Shown: positions 23,106-39,025, counted from the stretch's first letter. The stretch is DNA of 64,000 bases from Gongronella butleri (GCA_025201375.1 JAIWZP010000002.1:1116001-1180000), one strand, 5' to 3'. A program made the numbers and translations. Notes: a model not told the origin generated them from the sequence alone.

Positions 23106-23567
23106 ACGCAGACTTATTTTGAAGGCGAGATCATTGGACCAAAATACTCGTTTTTGACGCGGAAATGGCAGGCACAGCATTACATTGACGTGTGCCATTG
23201 GGTAATTTACTGATGGATGCATGCGCCACTGCCTGCAAGACTGACTTTTTTTACGCATTGACAGAGTCGATTCCCCTCGTTTGAAAAATATATACCCGTG
23301 TTCAACAAGGATGGCTTCACGTATGACCCAACCAACGAGGATTGCGTCTATATGCGATGGAAAGAAAAGTTCCTTGTCCCTGATCACCACATCAGCAGCA
23401 TTGATGGCGCCAGCTTTGCCGGCTTTTATTACGTGTGCTTCAATCGATCCGACAACACCATTTGCGGCATGTATTTCTATCGTCACTTTACCCAATGGTA
23501 TCAGGAGCTGCTGCTACGCCATCAGGATGACAACCAGCGCGCTTTTGCTTCGTACGAATTCCGCTGA
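22565..23567 (+). CDS. GID4/Vid24-family degron receptor of the GID E3 ubiquitin ligase
   Basis: Exons 22565-22873, 22949-23026, 23112-23201 and 23265-23567 join to 259 residues. The N-terminal ~75 residues are Ser/Pro/Gln rich. From about residue 78 the Vid24 beta-barrel is recognisable: LYAGSTFVGSQK, GYLNIKGLTDAFPELTTYFE, EGEIIGPKYSFLTRKW, HWSRFPSF, VYMRWKEKFLVPDHHI, GASFAGFYYVCFNRS and YFYRHFTQWYQELLLRH. These match GID4 across its full length. GID4 binds N-terminal proline (Pro/N-degron) substrates such as gluconeogenic enzymes in yeast and presents them to the GID/CTLH ubiquitin ligase. An AATAAA lies at 23634-23639. It is divergent from the chitin deacetylase; no functional link is implied. 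Confidence 0.93.
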
Positions 23568-23673
23568 GACGAGCATTTTCCTGTTTTCGCCATTCTCTCT
23601 TGTCACCCTGTTTGAATACCTGTAATTTGTATGAATAAAAATACCATTCAAAGCCCAATGCACCCGTCTTGCA

Positions 23674-24129
23674 ATGCCAAAGGAGCATTGCGCCCACGTG
23701 ATGCGCACTGGCCATCCTCCATGGAAAATTGGGGCGCAATTGGTCCATCCTTTGCAGGCTAAAAAAAAAAAAGCATCAGCGCGCTACATTGCACAAATGC
23801 TTTTGGCACAATTTGGCCGCTCCTTCCTAACTGAGCTTGCCCGCCTGCAACGTATGCTTGCAAGTGACGCGCGTGCTCTTTTCTCGCCATTGCTACGAAT
23901 TTTTTTAGGCAAAAATGCGACGCGAGGCATTCAAATTCATTGTGTAGGAAACAAATCCATTATTGATACTGTAGAAAAAAACGGGTCGTTTGACTCGTTC
24001 TTGGTCCAAAAATTGGCCCATTTTGGTCATTTGCTCGGCAACAGCACCACCAATCGACGCCTGGGACCCATCAAATCTACCCAGCTGGTGCGCATTGGAG
24101 ACAAACACGGGTTGGCCGGTCAACAATAA
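23674..24129 (+). CDS. Doubtful ORF, hypothetical
   Basis: A single open frame of 151 codons downstream of GID4 and before the first tRNA-Gly segment. The C-terminal half (e.g. KSIIDTVEKNGSFDSFLVQK and RRLGPIKSTQLVRIG) has plausible protein composition, whereas the middle is built from an A-run encoding Lys. No family recognised. It could be chance or a decayed exon. Confidence 0.25.
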   Translation: MPKEHCAHVMRTGHPPWKIGAQLVHPLQAKKKKASARYIAQMLLAQFGRSFLTELARLQRMLASDARALFSPLLRIFLGKNATRGIQIHCVGNKSIIDTVEKNGSFDSFLVQKLAHFGHLLGNSTTNRRLGPIKSTQLVRIGDKHGLAGQQ

Positions 24130-24369
24130 ATTACAAAATGCAAAAAATGCAACACAACATGACTTGCTTTTCTGCGTGGACGCCGTAAATTCTTAAAACA
24201 GATGGCACATTTGCACAAAATGATGCTCGCAACCCCTGCCGGACAAGGTCGCTAGTATGTATCGTCAAAATGGGAAGTGTGAAAAAAAAAAAGGAAAATC
24301 CGATCCATCCATCCGTTTGTGCATTTTTACCATGTATCATTGAACCACTGCATCGCACAAGAGTAATCT

Positions 24370-24800
24370 AAATTGCCAAACCCACGCTGACATCTAGTCT
24401 ATCACGCGCCACGCGGCGCACTCAAACAGCACTTGCTTGAAAAAAAAAAACGAGCAAAACATACGGATTTGCCTTTTTGGGCGCCTGAAGCTTAAACCAA
24501 TCGCTCGAGCAGCCTCCAGGACGCTCCAATGCGTGCACTACGGCTTGTTTCTCGCGCCGCAAACACCGGAAAATGTGAGCAGCTCATGTACGTTTTAAAT
24601 AGTCGAGTTTTTGTCATTTTTGGTTTTCAAATTAGCTCTCCAACATCCAATCGCGTTTTCCGTCATCAAACGCGCGCATGGTTAAGTGGTATAATGGCCG
24701 CCTGCCACGCGGCCGGCCGGGGTTCGATTCCCCGTGCGCGCAATCTTTTTTTTCAATTTTCATTGATTTTTTTTTTTTTGCTGGTTTCTAATTTTTTTTT
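24370..24800 (+). repeat. tRNA-Gly segment, copy 1
   Basis: About 300 bases upstream and tens of bases downstream of the tRNA are shared with copies at 30840-31430, 44050-44620 (inverted) and 53926-54310. Landmarks are CGAGCAGCCTCCA, AATTAGCTCT about 45 bases before the tRNA, CCAATCGCG, CGTCATCAAACG abutting the tRNA, and TGCTGGTTTCTAA downstream. The flank divergence contrasts with an unchanged tRNA. Confidence 0.7.
24672..24742 (+). tRNA. tRNA-Gly(GCC), copy 1
   Basis: Cloverleaf with acceptor GCGCGCA/TGCGCGC, anticodon arm with loop containing GCC, and T-arm GGTTCGATTCC. All four copies in the window are identical over 71 bases. Internal A box (TGGTTAAGTGG) and B box (GGTTCGATTCC) are intact, so it should be transcribable by RNA polymerase III; a T run follows immediately as terminator. 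Confidence 0.95.
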
Positions 24801-25132
24801 TTGGCGGGGGTGATGGTGAGGATGTGTGATGACGTGGGTGATGTGGTGTATTTCCGAGGGAAGCGCGAGGGTGTATGATGATGGAAATCAGGCCATGGTT
24901 TGCAAAAAAGTAATTTTTTTAATGATTTGCAATATACTGTATGTTGGTTTGTGTGTGCTGCTAGGCGTGTGTGGTGTTGGCTTGATACAATTAGCACGTC
25001 GAGCCCGCTGTTACGAGTTGTTGATTTCATAGACAAAGCACTATGACGATACCAAAATAAGCACTTTAGGGTGTTTTTATTCGCGTTGTATCCATGGCAC
25101 ATACGTGTAGCGCGCCCTTTTTTTTTTTTTTT

Positions 25133-26541
25133 TTACGAGATTGGCGTCGGCAATGACCATGCACCAAGGCTCTCGTCGTAGCAAGTATCATTAATTTCGG
25201 GTGAAAGATCAAATATACTATCGTGGAAATTCAAAGGGGGTATATGTTCCATGCGGCGGCCGGCGGCGTGCAATGGGATCGTGTATGCCGGTCCGTATTG
25301 GTATTGTATGAAATCTTTGCTATAGACGTCCCGGTAAGCCGTGATGCGAGTACAGTCCGTCTTTTGTACGATGTCCTCAATGCGGATGAAGGTCGGTCCG
25401 GCAACGCCGCGGTCATTCGCCAAATTTATAACGCTTTGGCAATAGAGTAGCGCTGGTCAATGGTGCGCGACGGCTTTTTCCGCGCCTATGCTGCTATTGT
25501 CATGGTTGATCACTCGATATTCAGCAATGTCGCGTGCCGTGAGCTCATTGACCGATTTTCCAAGAACCAATACTGTATTCTAAATTATATTTTACAATGG
25601 AGGATACGAATACCAAAATTATAAGCTAAATTACATTTTTTAATGGGTACGAACAACAAGATTCTAAATTATATTTTTTAATGAATATGAATAACACGAT
25701 TGTGATTTGAGCTATTTTTTAGGCAAATGCATCTGGTTCTGATGGTGTTCAAGGCGCGCGTCTGTCAAAAGCCGCCGCATGTTCTATTTTGATAAAAACG
25801 ACACTTTGGGTCGTTGCCACGCAACGAAGTTGCTGCTGCACTTGGGTCTTTTTGACGTATTGTCTTGTGCCCCACAGAGTCGCTACTTTTGGAGTACATA
25901 CGGTAGAATACATAGAATACATAGAGTATATAGAGTACATAATACGGTAAGCGGCGCAAGGCGACCGGCGCGGCCACCACGGCAGCGGGCGTCGTTGCCA
26001 GTATCCACTTATTCGTAGTGTCTGGCACGTCGTGCGTATTGCCATTCATGAAGCTCCAGTGAATGCAAACGGAGGTACAGTGATGAAGGGAGCACGGACA
26101 TGGTCTGCTCGAGGTCCATTGGCGACGACGGCAGCCAACAAACATTCCTTCAGTCCCAAATGCTCGAGCTGCGCGCTTGCCGGCATCACCTGTGTCAATG
26201 CGCGATGTAATTCTTGCATTTCGTACCCGTGTACATCATTGAGGATCGAGCTGCGCGCTTCTTGCCGCCGGCATCATCTGTTGTGTCAATACTGTACTGT
26301 ACAGTACTGTACTGTAATAATGATGCGCCATGTAATCCTTGCATTTCGTAGCCGTGCACATCGAGGATGATCGAGCTTCCGCAATGAGGGATGATGTGCT
26401 GATGACGACGATGCCGCCATCATGCAAGATGCAACCCATCATCCAAGAAAAACTAGCCAAGTACTCGTCACTCGACGAGAAGAATGAAGATACTGTAGTT
26501 CGCTGCAAACCCTCGCAAGGAAAAGGGTTCGACATTCGCAT
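25133..26541 (-). pseudogene. Decayed unrecognised protein gene next to tRNA-Gly copy 1
   Basis: Several minus-strand stretches have strong coding composition but lie in different frames. The 3' part (25582-25133) reads TVLVLGKSVNELTARDIAEY, an in-frame TGA, then GVAGPTFIRIEDIVQKTDC to a stop. Upstream, 26145-25765 reads DVPDTTNKWILATTPAAVV and ends KCRFYQNRTCGGF. Farther upstream a duplicated block reads SSILNDVHGYEMQELHRAL and again SSIILDVHGYEMQGLHGA. Internal stops, frame changes and the tandem duplication suggest a pseudogene, though unseen introns could explain part. The region 25575-25720 between two coding stretches holds a short AT-rich tandem repeat. No family recognised. Confidence 0.45.
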
Positions 26542-26679
26542 TGCTGCCCGTTACTCTGATCAAGCAGAGATTCTTTATTCGGTCGACGCGGCCGCCGCCG
26601 AACGCTGCAGACGTGCAGGCAGACTGCCTGCTGCGGAGGAATACAGTAGAGGCAAATGACCTATTTTACAGTATGGAAC

Positions 26680-27740
26680 TGTATGAAAAAAAACTCGAAA
26701 ATGCCAAAAACTTCGCATTTGTAACTAAATTTTTCCACCTACAGACCTGCTTAGTTGATCGCACTCAAAAATACCCGCGTCGAATTCAGCGCAAAATTTG
26801 CAACAAAAAAGCTTATACCGCCAAAGCGCTACGACCACGTTTGAAAAATTCAGGGGTACACATTTCAACAACCTGTCAAGAAATGCCAAATTTGGAAAAT
26901 TTTCGAACTCCGAGCGATCAATGCATTCCAAACAGGCAACTCCGACAATTGGCTATTGCCTGACAAAATGGCAGGTCGCACCAACTTTTGGAAAAACAGC
27001 CCAAAGAGTGACGCATGAACGGCGATCGACTGAGAAAGAATGTCTACTTTGGTCCAGATTTTTTTTTACAAAAATTCAAGGTTTGACACTTCCAAATTAA
27101 GTGCATGGATTGCATGGAATTTTTATTTTTTTCATTTTTTGCTTTGCACATTTTTGTTTGCTGAGTGGCCTACTGCTGGCTGCTGCAGCCTGGTGAAATG
27201 ATCGATGCATAAATTTCAAACTCAAGCTAGCGCTCTGCAAGTCATCCCATTAGATGCTTTGCCCCCTATTTGTTAGTAATTCTGAAATAAAAATCAGGGG
27301 TTGACTAGACTGTTGTCGAGAAAATCGTTATTTACAGTATAAAGAATTTGTTGAAAAAGTGCATTTTCACTGCGTTACTTGGCCATCCATCGTTGAAACT
27401 GGCGTGGTCTCGTTAGATAGAGATTTAACAGCTTCTTACGACACGTTAAAAAAGTCATAGATCATCTTGTACGTTGCCAAGTAAATCAAGATTGGAAATT
27501 GATGAAATGTTTGGCCGAATTTTGCAAACGTGAAAATGTCGTTCATCGGGCGACTAGTCAATCCAAAAGTGACATTCAGGCCTATCTCACTCATGAAATG
27601 GTGCAAATTTACCACTACAGTATGCACAAGATATCTCAAGAGCAAGTACTGAATTTGTGGAAATGATTTTTTTTAGATTCATCTGCACGATGGGCTCGCT
27701 CGATGGCGGTCCAACCGATATTTAGTTTTTAATGTCTTGT
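26680..27740 (+). repeat. Dispersed repeat family A, copy 2
   Basis: Aligns by eye with 15165-16400: same order of landmarks (ACTCGAAAATGCCAAAAA, GCTTATACCGCC/GCTTAAAACC, AAACAGGCAACTCCG, AAGAGTGACGCATGAACGGCG, CAAGTCATCCCATTAGATGC, TTGTCGAGAAAATCG). No ORF. Its right end abuts coding-like sequence at about 27740. Confidence 0.65.
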
Positions 27741-28430
27741 TGTGCCAAAATAGCCTGCTTCATGAATTGCTGTATGCAAGGTTTTGTCAGGCGCACGCGT
27801 TTGCTGGACCTCGGGCGTCACGTCCGGGGACAATGCAGGCGCGGGGGCTGGCGTGGAGACATCGACCTCTATGCCTAGTTCGAGCAATTCCTCGTCAAGC
27901 GAGGAAATGCTCTCACGGCGCTGTCGATGCCTTGGCGATGGGCTGTGGTGCATGATTCGGACAATGAGCTTTATTGGGACAAGGAAAGGGACAGGGGACG
28001 GTGCGGCAAACAGGGGAATGATCAGGTAAAGAAAAGGGGGGAAAAAAGGGGAAAGGGGAAGCGACTGCTTAAATGGGCAGCCGATGATGGGGATTGCCCA
28101 GTCGGGCTTCCAAAAGTGTCAGCGGCGGAAGCTGGGTGGGCAATTCCCAAAAAAAAAAAAAAAAAGGAAAGAGGGCGCGGCCAAAGGAGTGGGGCACGCG
28201 CGAGACAAACAAGACAAGGAAGGCATTCATGGGCGGCAAGCCAGAAGGGGCAGAGAGACAAGGTAAGGCGGATGGTCATGGTGGCGTGAGGAGCGAGTGG
28301 GATGAGGAAGCGAGCGATGCACGCAAAGAAAAAAAAAAGGAAAAGGGTCAAAAGGCGTGGCACATGTCGGGAACGCGGGGCGGATCCTGACAGGTTTGGA
28401 GGCGAGTCAGCCATGCTTTGCGTAATTTCG
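27741..28430 (-). pseudogene. Truncated gene fragment at the edge of repeat A copy 2
   Basis: Minus-strand open frame starting at 27953 (MHHSPSPRHRQRRESISSLD, then ELLELGIEVDV and a Pro/Ala-rich stretch ending near RAPDK) has convincing composition up to about 27780, where the repeat begins and the frame ends in repeat-derived sequence. A second coding-like start lies upstream at about 28412 (MADSPPNLSGSAPRSRH). The two could be exons of one gene whose 3' part was removed by the repeat, but I could not join them. No family recognised. Confidence 0.3.
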
Positions 28431-29249
28431 CGATTTTTGGTACAGTATGAAAAATCACAAGCAAAAAACGAGTTTCTCAACAATAATGATCTGGTTGATC
28501 ACTGGAGTTTCATATTTACCGGTAATTTGAAATAAAAGTGTGGCCTGTGGCGCCAAAAATCGGTTAATAATAATAAAATTTGGCATCGATCCAACCACAA
28601 AATTGACGTGGTCAGCAGAAGATTTGTGCACATTCGTGAAATCGGTGCATGCCCTGACAATAATGGCCTGCTTCTTGGCATCTGGTTTTGGAAAAAGAAA
28701 GACAAGTGTGCACGATATGGCGGCTATCGACGCACGATTTTACCACGAAATGTTTTTTGTTGTTGCAATAATCGCTTTTTCTGATCATTTAAATTGCCAT
28801 GATGATGCAACTTGAAAGTTGAAACTATACGGTAGAAGCATGGCAAAAAAAAAAAAAACTGGAATGATAAAAATATAACTTTTGCCATTTAGTCGCTTTT
28901 CTCTTATCTAAATGAAGTAAATGTGATTGGATTGCTTGATTGCGACTTTTTGATAGTGCCGTTGCACATATAAAGATGCAATCACGCGTTTTGATTTTGA
29001 TGGCAATAGTTGAATCATTTTGCGGCGCTTCTCGGGCAAGAAACTCAATGAAAATGATTTTGGCCTGACTTTTACGTGGTATCAAAATGTGCCCACTTGA
29101 ATTTTTGCAATGTCTGCCGGCTGGGCTCATCAGAAAACGTTTTTTATACATAGTAGCTATGAATGGGGGAGGGGGTTTAATACGAAATTAAAAGAGACTT
29201 CATCAACCAAGCACTCTGAAGCCTCAAAACGCGACCGACGTGAAATGGA
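28431..29249. other. Intergenic region with faint repeat similarity
   Basis: No gene seen. Around 28500-28760 short matches to repeat A copy 1 (for example GATTTTACC followed by CGAAATG and GGTGCATGCC) suggest a strongly decayed piece of the same family. Confidence 0.35.
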
Positions 29250-30090
29250 ACGCTTGAAATCCTTGTAGGACGCGAGTCGCAGGTGTAAAAAAGTCATTGT
29301 GGGCGCGCCACGTCAAATTCAGAATTTAGCCGTGACGAGCACCCAAACCAAAAGTTTGAAAATGAGGTCCTCCAAAACGCACTAAACTTTTATACAAGAA
29401 CAAAGACGTGACGAAACCAACAGGGACGACAAAAACGAGAGTAATCTTTCCAGTGGGTCGCGAGCAATGGGCAATTTTAGATTTTATTTCAATCACGAAT
29501 TGCACTTAGAAAAACGCGTCCATCCAGCCACGTCGACGCGTCCAACAGAAAAAGATGTTCCAGGTGCGTGTTTATGATTAGAGGCAGACGCGTGCAAGTC
29601 AACGTCAGACACGCGTTTTGCACGCGTGCAATTTTACTGCAAACCGATTGTTCGCGTCAATTGTGTCTGAAACTCGTATTTTTCAGTGATCATGCATATC
29701 CACAAGCGCGCCCGTTTGTGCTTTTTCGGATGGTCTGTGTTTCAAGGCACTGTGGTCATTTTTCATCGAGATAGCCTTGCGACGAAAAAACGAGCCATTT
29801 TGCGTTTTTCTCCAAACCCAGTCTATCATCCCTGAGTTTTACTTTGGTTTCGTCGGTCAATCAGAGATGGTCACCATGGGGTAGAATGTCGGGGCAATCC
29901 GAGGACCTAATTTCACCATTTTCAACTCCTCGACTCCACCCTTGGAAAATACGCAATTTTCAAAAATGGTGATTGCGCGGCATCCAGCGGCCACAATGCC
30001 GCAAAAGCGAGCTCATTCAAATGAGAGAGCTTGGCACTGTTGATCCAGGGAGAAAAAGTGGCCTAATTTCGGGCAAACAATGAACAAATG
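29250..30090 (+). repeat. Dispersed repeat family B, copy 1
   Basis: The part 29690-30090 aligns with 50500-50830: GCTTTTTCGGATGGTC versus GCTTTTTCGGGTGGTC, then TTTCAAGGC, CGAGATAGCCTTG, a TCAACTCC/TCAACTGCACCC block, CCCTTGGAAAAT and AAAATGG. No ORF of its own. Several ACGCGT motifs cluster at 29510-29630. Confidence 0.5.
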
Positions 30091-30839
30091 GTAAAAAAAT
30101 TACTCAAATTGGAATAGTCTTGATATGTGCCTTGTCGATCTCCCTTGTTTTTGAATACTATTGCACCAATGCAAAAAGGGGTTATCAGCTACAGCAAGAT
30201 GGACGTGTGGCCACGCGGCAAGCCAAGAAGGGGGTTCAAAATGATCCTCTTTGATGCCAACAACCCGTTTGCGCGTCAATTTGACCAAGCAATCAAATCA
30301 CAGGCTGCTCGCAAACGGCTGGATTATGTGCAAGGCCAAAACTCATCCATTTCAAGCTGATGCAATCTGTGAGTTTTTAAAAAGCAAAAGGTGACACATG
30401 AAGCAGCAGAACAGTCTTTTGCATTTCATACGATGCATATTTTGCATAGATCCCGTCCTGTCGTGGCATCCGCATCCAATTTGGTTACATCTGCGACGCG
30501 ACGCGTCACGTACGACTTGACGTCATTCCCTCCGATCTGCACCCATTTCCTCACTCGCGATCAATTGGCGGCGGCTGGAACCCGTGCACCGTGATTACAA
30601 AAAAAAAAAAAAAGGTAGACATTTTGCGGTGATCATATCGCAAATTGCTATTTGTCGCTACAATTTGCCAAATACTGGGACCGGGTGACGCCGAGATGCC
30701 TACAACACCTACTGTAGTCGCCGACGGACACTCACAAAAATGAAATATCGTCCACTACATTCAAAACCGACGGTTTTGCGCGATTTCTTTTTTTCCTTCG
30801 TTTTCCATTTGACTCTTGGTCTTTCAACCGCGTTTGGAA
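30091..30839. other. Intergenic region, one doubtful short ORF
   Basis: A plus-strand open frame 30127-30360 (77 codons) has moderately protein-like composition (KMDVWPRGKPRRGFKMILFD) but no family match. Otherwise no gene seen. Confidence 0.3.
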
Positions 30840-31430
30840 GTGGTCCATGTCATCTAGACCGCAAAACCATGCTGTCAGCGAGCCTATCACGCTGCAAGCC
30901 GCGCACTCAAGCAGCACTGGCAGTGCAAAAGCGGGCAAAATATATCGGAGGACGCAATTTGCCTTTTTCGGCGTGAGATGACGAAACAAATGGTTCGAGC
31001 AGCCTCCACGCCGCTCCAACACATGATCCACGTCTCATTTTACGCACTGCAAACGCCAGAAAATGTGTACATAACGGGGAAATTTGAAAATCATCGATTT
31101 TTGTCATTTTTTTTTGTTTTTCTAATTAGCTCTTGAGTGACCCATCGCGTGTTCTGTCATCAAACGCGCGCATGGTTAAGTGGTATAATGGCCGCCTGCC
31201 ACGCGGCCGGCCGGGGTTCGATTCCCCGTGCGCGCAAACATTTTTTTCAATTTTTTAATTGATTTTTTTTTTTTGAAGTGTGGATGGGTGGTGTGTTGTG
31301 CTTCCGGGCGAGGTGTGAGCGCGCGAGTGGGGCACGGTACGTGTGCTGACTGCTGGTGATTGTTTGTAGTTTTTTTTTTTTTTTTTTTTTGTGTCACGTT
31401 GGGCCAAGTGCATGACAGGCTATACGCGCG
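30840..31430 (+). repeat. tRNA-Gly segment, copy 2
   Basis: Shares the 5' flank with copies 1 and 3 (CATCTAG, TATCACGC, GCGCACTCAA, CGAGCAGCCTCCA, CACGTCTCATTTTACGCAC, CGCCAGAAAATGT) and the 3' flank with copies 3 and 4 (GGTGTGTTGTGCTTCCG with copy 4; CGTGTGCTGACTGCTGGTG with copy 3; TGACAGG near its end with copy 4). Confidence 0.7.
31166..31236 (+). tRNA. tRNA-Gly(GCC), copy 2
   Basis: Identical to the copy at 24672, with intact cloverleaf, anticodon GCC, A and B boxes, followed shortly by a T run. It lies about 940 bases upstream of the J-domain-like gene on the same strand. Confidence 0.95.
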
Positions 31431-31868
31431 GGCCGACAGAACGCTGCAAGTCTTGTGGATGCGTTGCATGAGGCGTGCCTGGGAACGAACACAAGCCAAT
31501 GCTTCTTTACCAGATACAATTCATGTTTGCTTACGGCCGTTTGATTCTATTGCATGTACCAAAGATGAGGATCAAGCAGTAACACGATGACAAGTACACC
31601 ATTTTCCGGAGTTTTGCCAAGTATATCAATCCTGATTCGTTTCGGCCTCAGCTTGAGACACTGACTGACGAAGATGCACGTATCGTGAACATTCTCCGTC
31701 CCTGAGACCCACTGTAATGACCCGCCTGGTCACTCGCGCCGTTCGTCGCCTCTGACAAGAATTTTCCCTTGCGCATGATAATTAGCACCTTTTTATGTCC
31801 CTTACGGCCCCCTCTTTCCCAATTGAGGATACGATGACTAGGAAATAAAACTTTTGGTGTGCTGCCTC

Positions 31869-31903
<35 letters not shown>

Positions 31904-32040
31904 CTGCCCCCGAGCCCCTCTGTCCACTTGCCAGTGATGACGCACACTGTGAAAAAAAAAGAGATTGAACTAATATGGCAAAAGCTTAATTGTTAAGGAG
32001 GCTGATGAGCAACATCGCATAGGAATCGTATAAAAAAAGC
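31431..32040. repeat. Duplicated block E, copy 1 (also at 43780-44050)
   Basis: Two stretches recur in direct orientation near the third tRNA-Gly: ACACCATTTTCCGGAGTTTT with flanking bases near 31600 (GCACCATTTTCCGG at 43858), and ATGGCAAAAGCTTAATT with CGCATAGGAAT near 31990 (44015). The minus strand at 31430-31500 also resembles the start of exon 9 of the 1216-residue orphan (31430 ~ 41680), including GCTGCAAGTCTTGT. It is therefore a mosaic of gene and flank pieces, without an intact gene. Confidence 0.5.
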
Positions 32041-32177
32041 CTTGTCATATGCAGTCGCCGATCCACATCCACGTTCGCATTTCATTGTCTCCTTTTTTTT
32101 TTTTCATTGTATTTGATTTTCTAATTTTTCATCCATGTTTGTTGCTTTTTCTTTCTTCTGTTTTTATTCGACTGTAA

Positions 32178-32912
32178 ATGTACAAAAATCCTCTAATCTT
32201 GATCATTCAGACTGAGACAAACGCACTGTACGACTTCCTCGGTTTACCGTATCCGCCGCGGGACTCGACTTTCCTGCTCAAGTCCGCCTTTTATGATCGC
32301 ATGACAAGTGCTAACCGATTTCATCCCAGCGATATCGGCACCCACATCAACAACATGCTGGAGATTTTTGGCATCGCTTTTGTGGTGTTAAATTGCCCAG
32401 TAAGAAAATCGGCATACGATCGTGCTGGCGGCATCCTGGTCGATCTGTCCTGGTATGACGAGGACAACTGGCTTTCAGAGACGCATCGCCTCTGGCACTC
32501 CTTACATAATTATGTACCAGAGCCGCCCTTTGCTACTGTCAACCAAGTCCTGCGTGGTAAAGCAACAATCTTAAGCACAAACAGAAATTTTACTAACACG
32601 CCTGTTTTAGATTCTGTATCCAACGATGAAGATTTGATGCAGTGCGACGACGTCGACCTTCAAGCTGTTGTTGAAAAAATGGAGCTCTGTGCCGTCGATG
32701 AAGTGGAAGTCTCCATGGAGCCTACCAACGAGGCAGACGAGGCAGACGAGGTTGACGAGGTTGACGAGCCAGTACAAGTTCCAGTCGTCATACTCCCCAT
32801 TCGCTCTCAGGCAGAGATCCGCCGGACCGAAGCCGAATACATGAGACGATGGCTCCAAGAGCGCGGTCTGACAAAGGCGCCATTCCCTTGGTGGGAAGAT
32901 GTTCTTCAATAA
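32178..32912 (+). CDS. J-domain-like protein with acidic linker and conserved C-terminal motif
   Basis: Exons 32178-32556 and 32611-32912 give 226 residues. The 54-base intron is a multiple of three and open, so it can be read through; I call it an intron because the decayed paralogue at 54710 has the same intron ends (GTAAAGCAACA..CCTGTTTTAG). Residues ~14-83 resemble a DnaJ domain: ALYDFLGLPYPP, LLKSAFYDRM, HINNMLEIFGIAFVVL, CPVRKSAYDRAGG. The HPD loop that stimulates Hsp70 is replaced by HPSD, so normal co-chaperone activity is doubtful. An acidic region (EADEADEVDEVDEP) follows, then a C-terminal block (LPIRSQAEIRR, EAEYMRRWLQERGL, PFPWWEDVL) shared with the paralogue. An AATAAA overlaps the stop. 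It lies downstream of tRNA-Gly copy 2. The J-like assignment is by eye. Confidence 0.6.
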   Translation: MYKNPLILIIQTETNALYDFLGLPYPPRDSTFLLKSAFYDRMTSANRFHPSDIGTHINNMLEIFGIAFVVLNCPVRKSAYDRAGGILVDLSWYDEDNWLSETHRLWHSLHNYVPEPPFATVNQVLRGKATILSTNRNFTNTPVLDSVSNDEDLMQCDDVDLQAVVEKMELCAVDEVEVSMEPTNEADEADEVDEVDEPVQVPVVILPIRSQAEIRRTEAEYMRRWLQERGLTKAPFPWWEDVLQ

Positions 32913-33829
32913 AAAAACCCAATCATTTTTTGAAAATTCTACCTATCGGCCCCATTGTCTTTAATCTGTGTGTCATCGTTTTTCTATGAGCTTCATCTTG
33001 TGCGCGCAAGATTGGCATCATTTATCCATTCATTCTATTTTGCTTGGAGGGCTTGCCATGGTCAGTGTTTCGTTTGGCGTGTGTGTCCCAATGGCTCGTA
33101 CCAGAATTCCACCTTGTTTCTCAAGCTCAAATGCTCACGTTGAAGCATATTCTAAAGAGTCAAAGTGGCTATTCATTTAGTAAACTTGAGAGTGATCGCT
33201 AAAAACGACCAATGCGCAAATTCTACATGATCAACTTGTCCAAAAACATCCCAAATTTGAAACAGAGAGTGAGCAATGCAATGCAATGCAATTCCAAAAA
33301 AAAAGCTAACACCAGTTCAAATTCGCGGCAATCACCTAGTGTATTCACGCAAACGCGCGTACTTGTACATCTAAAGTAAAAGATTTGCCTTGATTGCCTT
33401 GCTTTCCGCTAAAGACGACACAAAATGACTTGCCATGCGCGTGCTGAGCTCCCGGCCGCTTGATACCCATCAATAAACCACACGCGTAACCTGTCAGGCA
33501 CTTGCCTCACATTGAGGCACGAAAAAAAAATACAAGCAATGGTCATCTGCCAGCACACCCTGCCATATCAAGCTCGCACCCTCGCGCTTTGCTCGGAAAC
33601 ACATCATACCACACATCCACACCACCGCTCCACAAAAAAAAAAAAATATACTAGAAAGCAGCAAAAAAATTCAATTCAAAAATACTAGCAATCCGGGAGG
33701 GCATGCGGCCCCGGGAAGCCGTCGCGAGCAGCCAGTCTGTTTAATATTCTGTCTTCGTCTATGATATGATACAGGCATATTTATTATTATGTTAAAGATA
33801 AAGAAAAGTGGAAATCAATAAAACGACGG
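32913..33829. other. Intergenic region with short GC-rich element
   Basis: No gene seen. At 33682-33780 a GC-rich element (ACTAGCAATCCGGGAGGGC, then TGCGGCCC) is followed by TTTAATATTCTGTCTTCGTCT; a related element lies at 36900-37000. Confidence 0.4.
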
Positions 33830-34440
33830 CTATATTTTCTGAAATTTACAGGAGCACTTTCTGAGCAAAATGTCTGTTTAACTGTTTTGCGTGAAACTTG
33901 AAATCTGGTATGTAAGAGACGCTCTTGGGGTCGTTTTCCAATTGTTTGCTCGGCCGATGTGCAACCTTTATACGCTTGCAAAAGCAGATCAAACATTTCC
34001 AATTTGCCTCTTTTTTACTTCTCAAGTCAAAGTCGACGAAAATTGGCCACAGAACCGCGAAACAGAGGCCATCAGAAAGATATCAGTCTGTTGCGTACGT
34101 GGATATCAATAGTCGCTGCAAAAACGAGATCAGGGCAGAATTAATGCGAACAGGCCGTTTACGGGGCAACTTTGACGCGTGAAAAATCGCGTCAGACGTC
34201 GAGTTGCACGCGCCTGTTCCTAATCAATTCCATGAACCTGGCGTCGTTCTTGCTAGTGGGCGCGTTGGGGCGGCTTTACGGACGCGTTTTTCCCATGAAA
34301 TTCACACTTGAAGTTTAATGTAAAAAAAAACGAATTGCTCGAAAGCCACCAGGCCGACCTGACTCTTTTTTTGGTGTTTTCCGTGGTTTATCCCCGCGTT
34401 GTCTCTTGAGTGGAAGCTTAGTTGCTCTTCTGTTAAAATG
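33830..34440 (+). repeat. Dispersed repeat family A, copy 3 (3' section)
   Basis: Aligns with 17490-18015: CGACGAAAA followed by TGGCC, GTACGTG, GGGGCAACTTTGACGCGTGA, GCGTCAG, ACGCGCCTGTT, CATGAACCTGG/CACCAGGAACC, TTGCTAGTGG/TTGCTAATGG, GACGCGT, CGAATTGCT, CAGGCCGACCTGACTC and CGTGGTTT. No ORF. Confidence 0.65.
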
Positions 34441-39019
<4,579 letters not shown>

Positions 39020-39025
39020 CTGGAG

